In this document: piece after piece, positions 63,636-64,000 of the stretch
Layout: each line of letters begins with the position of its first letter
Position numbering within the stretch: position 1 is the stretch's first letter
Assembly (NCBI GenBank): GCA_022414725.1
Contig: CM039462.1
Coordinates: forward strand, 174,751,492-174,815,491
Reading direction: 5' to 3'
Length of the DNA stretch: 64,000 bases
DNA from: Microglena sp. YARC
Lineage: Eukaryota; Chlorophyta; Chlorophyceae; Chlamydomonadales; Chlamydomonadaceae
The notes under the pieces: model-generated
What the model was told of the DNA's origin: nothing
Databases searched by the model: none
The model's input: the letters and a program-made list of their open reading frames with translations, nothing else
Made by a program: the position numbers and the translations under genes

Positions 63636-63639
63636 ACAT

Positions 63640-64000
63640 TTGACATGCAGACTCAACTCTCTGACTGACCCAATGACGCATCCACCTCCTCTGGCCCAGG
63701 CTTGCTCTTGCCCTTGGCAGTGTAACTGGAGAGGGCGGCTGACGTTGGCTAAGGTACAGCTGCATAATACAAATAACAACTATTTCCAGAGCGAACAGCC
63801 CCTTTGGCCTGCAGACTCAGCTCTCTAGCTGACGCAATGACTCATCTACCTCCTCTGGCCCAGGCTTGCTCTTGCCCTTGGCAATGTAACTGGAGAGGGC
63901 GGCTGACATTGGCTAGGGTACAGCTGGATAATACAAATAACAACTATTTCCAGAGCCAACAGCCCCTTTGGCCTGCAGACTCAGCTCCGTGGCTGACGCA
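63640..64000 (+). repeat. ~162-bp tandem repeat running off the window
   Basis: CTCCTCTGGCCCAGGCTTGC TCTTGCCCTTGGCA occurs at 63686 and 63848, with TGACRTTGGCTARGGTACAG shared with the 123-bp array, so the two arrays are related. Confidence 0.75.

Overview
This window looks like eukaryotic nuclear DNA, most probably from an alga and plausibly a green alga. It has a split gene with many GT-AG introns, dense interspersed repeats, no bacterial-style operons, and a LINE of the two-endonuclease type best known from Chlamydomonas (Dualen/RandI group). The organism call is an inference. Nothing here is a species marker.

Region 1 (1-21.6 kb) is a retrotransposon complex. A 5'-truncated LINE lies on the + strand with these parts in order: AP-endonuclease C-terminal half, reverse transcriptase, an unassigned linker, RNase H, a CCHC-like zinc motif and a restriction-like endonuclease. 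It is interrupted by a hAT-like TIR element (8570-9378) and by a complete 4.9-kb LTR retrotransposon on the - strand (9541-14444, 246-bp LTRs, CCACT target duplication). The LTR element encodes only a Gag-like polyprotein with five CCHC zinc knuckles and a degenerate protease-like segment. The block recurs with a period of about 13.43 kb: 1-7653 matches about 13236-21082. The first 5.5 kb of the left copy differs mostly by 1-base insertions and deletions, so an assembly artefact must be considered beside a real tandem duplication. Nested GAGGGCGTTTACACGAG-ended TIR elements with 3-bp TAA/TTA target duplications close the region.

Region 2 (about 22.5-51.8 kb) holds one large + strand gene that I assembled from about 20 exons with compatible phases. 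Its product joins a heme-NO-binding-like (HNOB) domain, an HNOB-associated (HNOBA) domain, a long low-complexity linker and a class I cyclic-nucleotide phosphodiesterase catalytic domain with its metal ligands and invariant glutamine intact. In soluble guanylyl cyclases HNOB-HNOBA precedes a cyclase. Here it precedes a phosphodiesterase, and no cyclase domain was seen. The likely proximal heme histidine and the YxSxR motif are not conserved, so gas sensing by heme is doubtful. At more than ten of the introns the splice site and the adjoining exon edge have been tandemly duplicated two to seven times. Other introns hold long mini- and microsatellites, tRNA-derived SINEs and several MITE families.

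Region 3 (51.8-64 kb) has no confident host gene. It holds minisatellites, SINE and hAT copies, a repeat carrying an ankyrin-like segment, a hairpin-rich stretch, a second Gag-only LTR element of a related family (58369-61917, with a 125-bp-armed palindrome inside its Gag gene), and a 123-bp tandem repeat that stays open in one frame for 174 codons.
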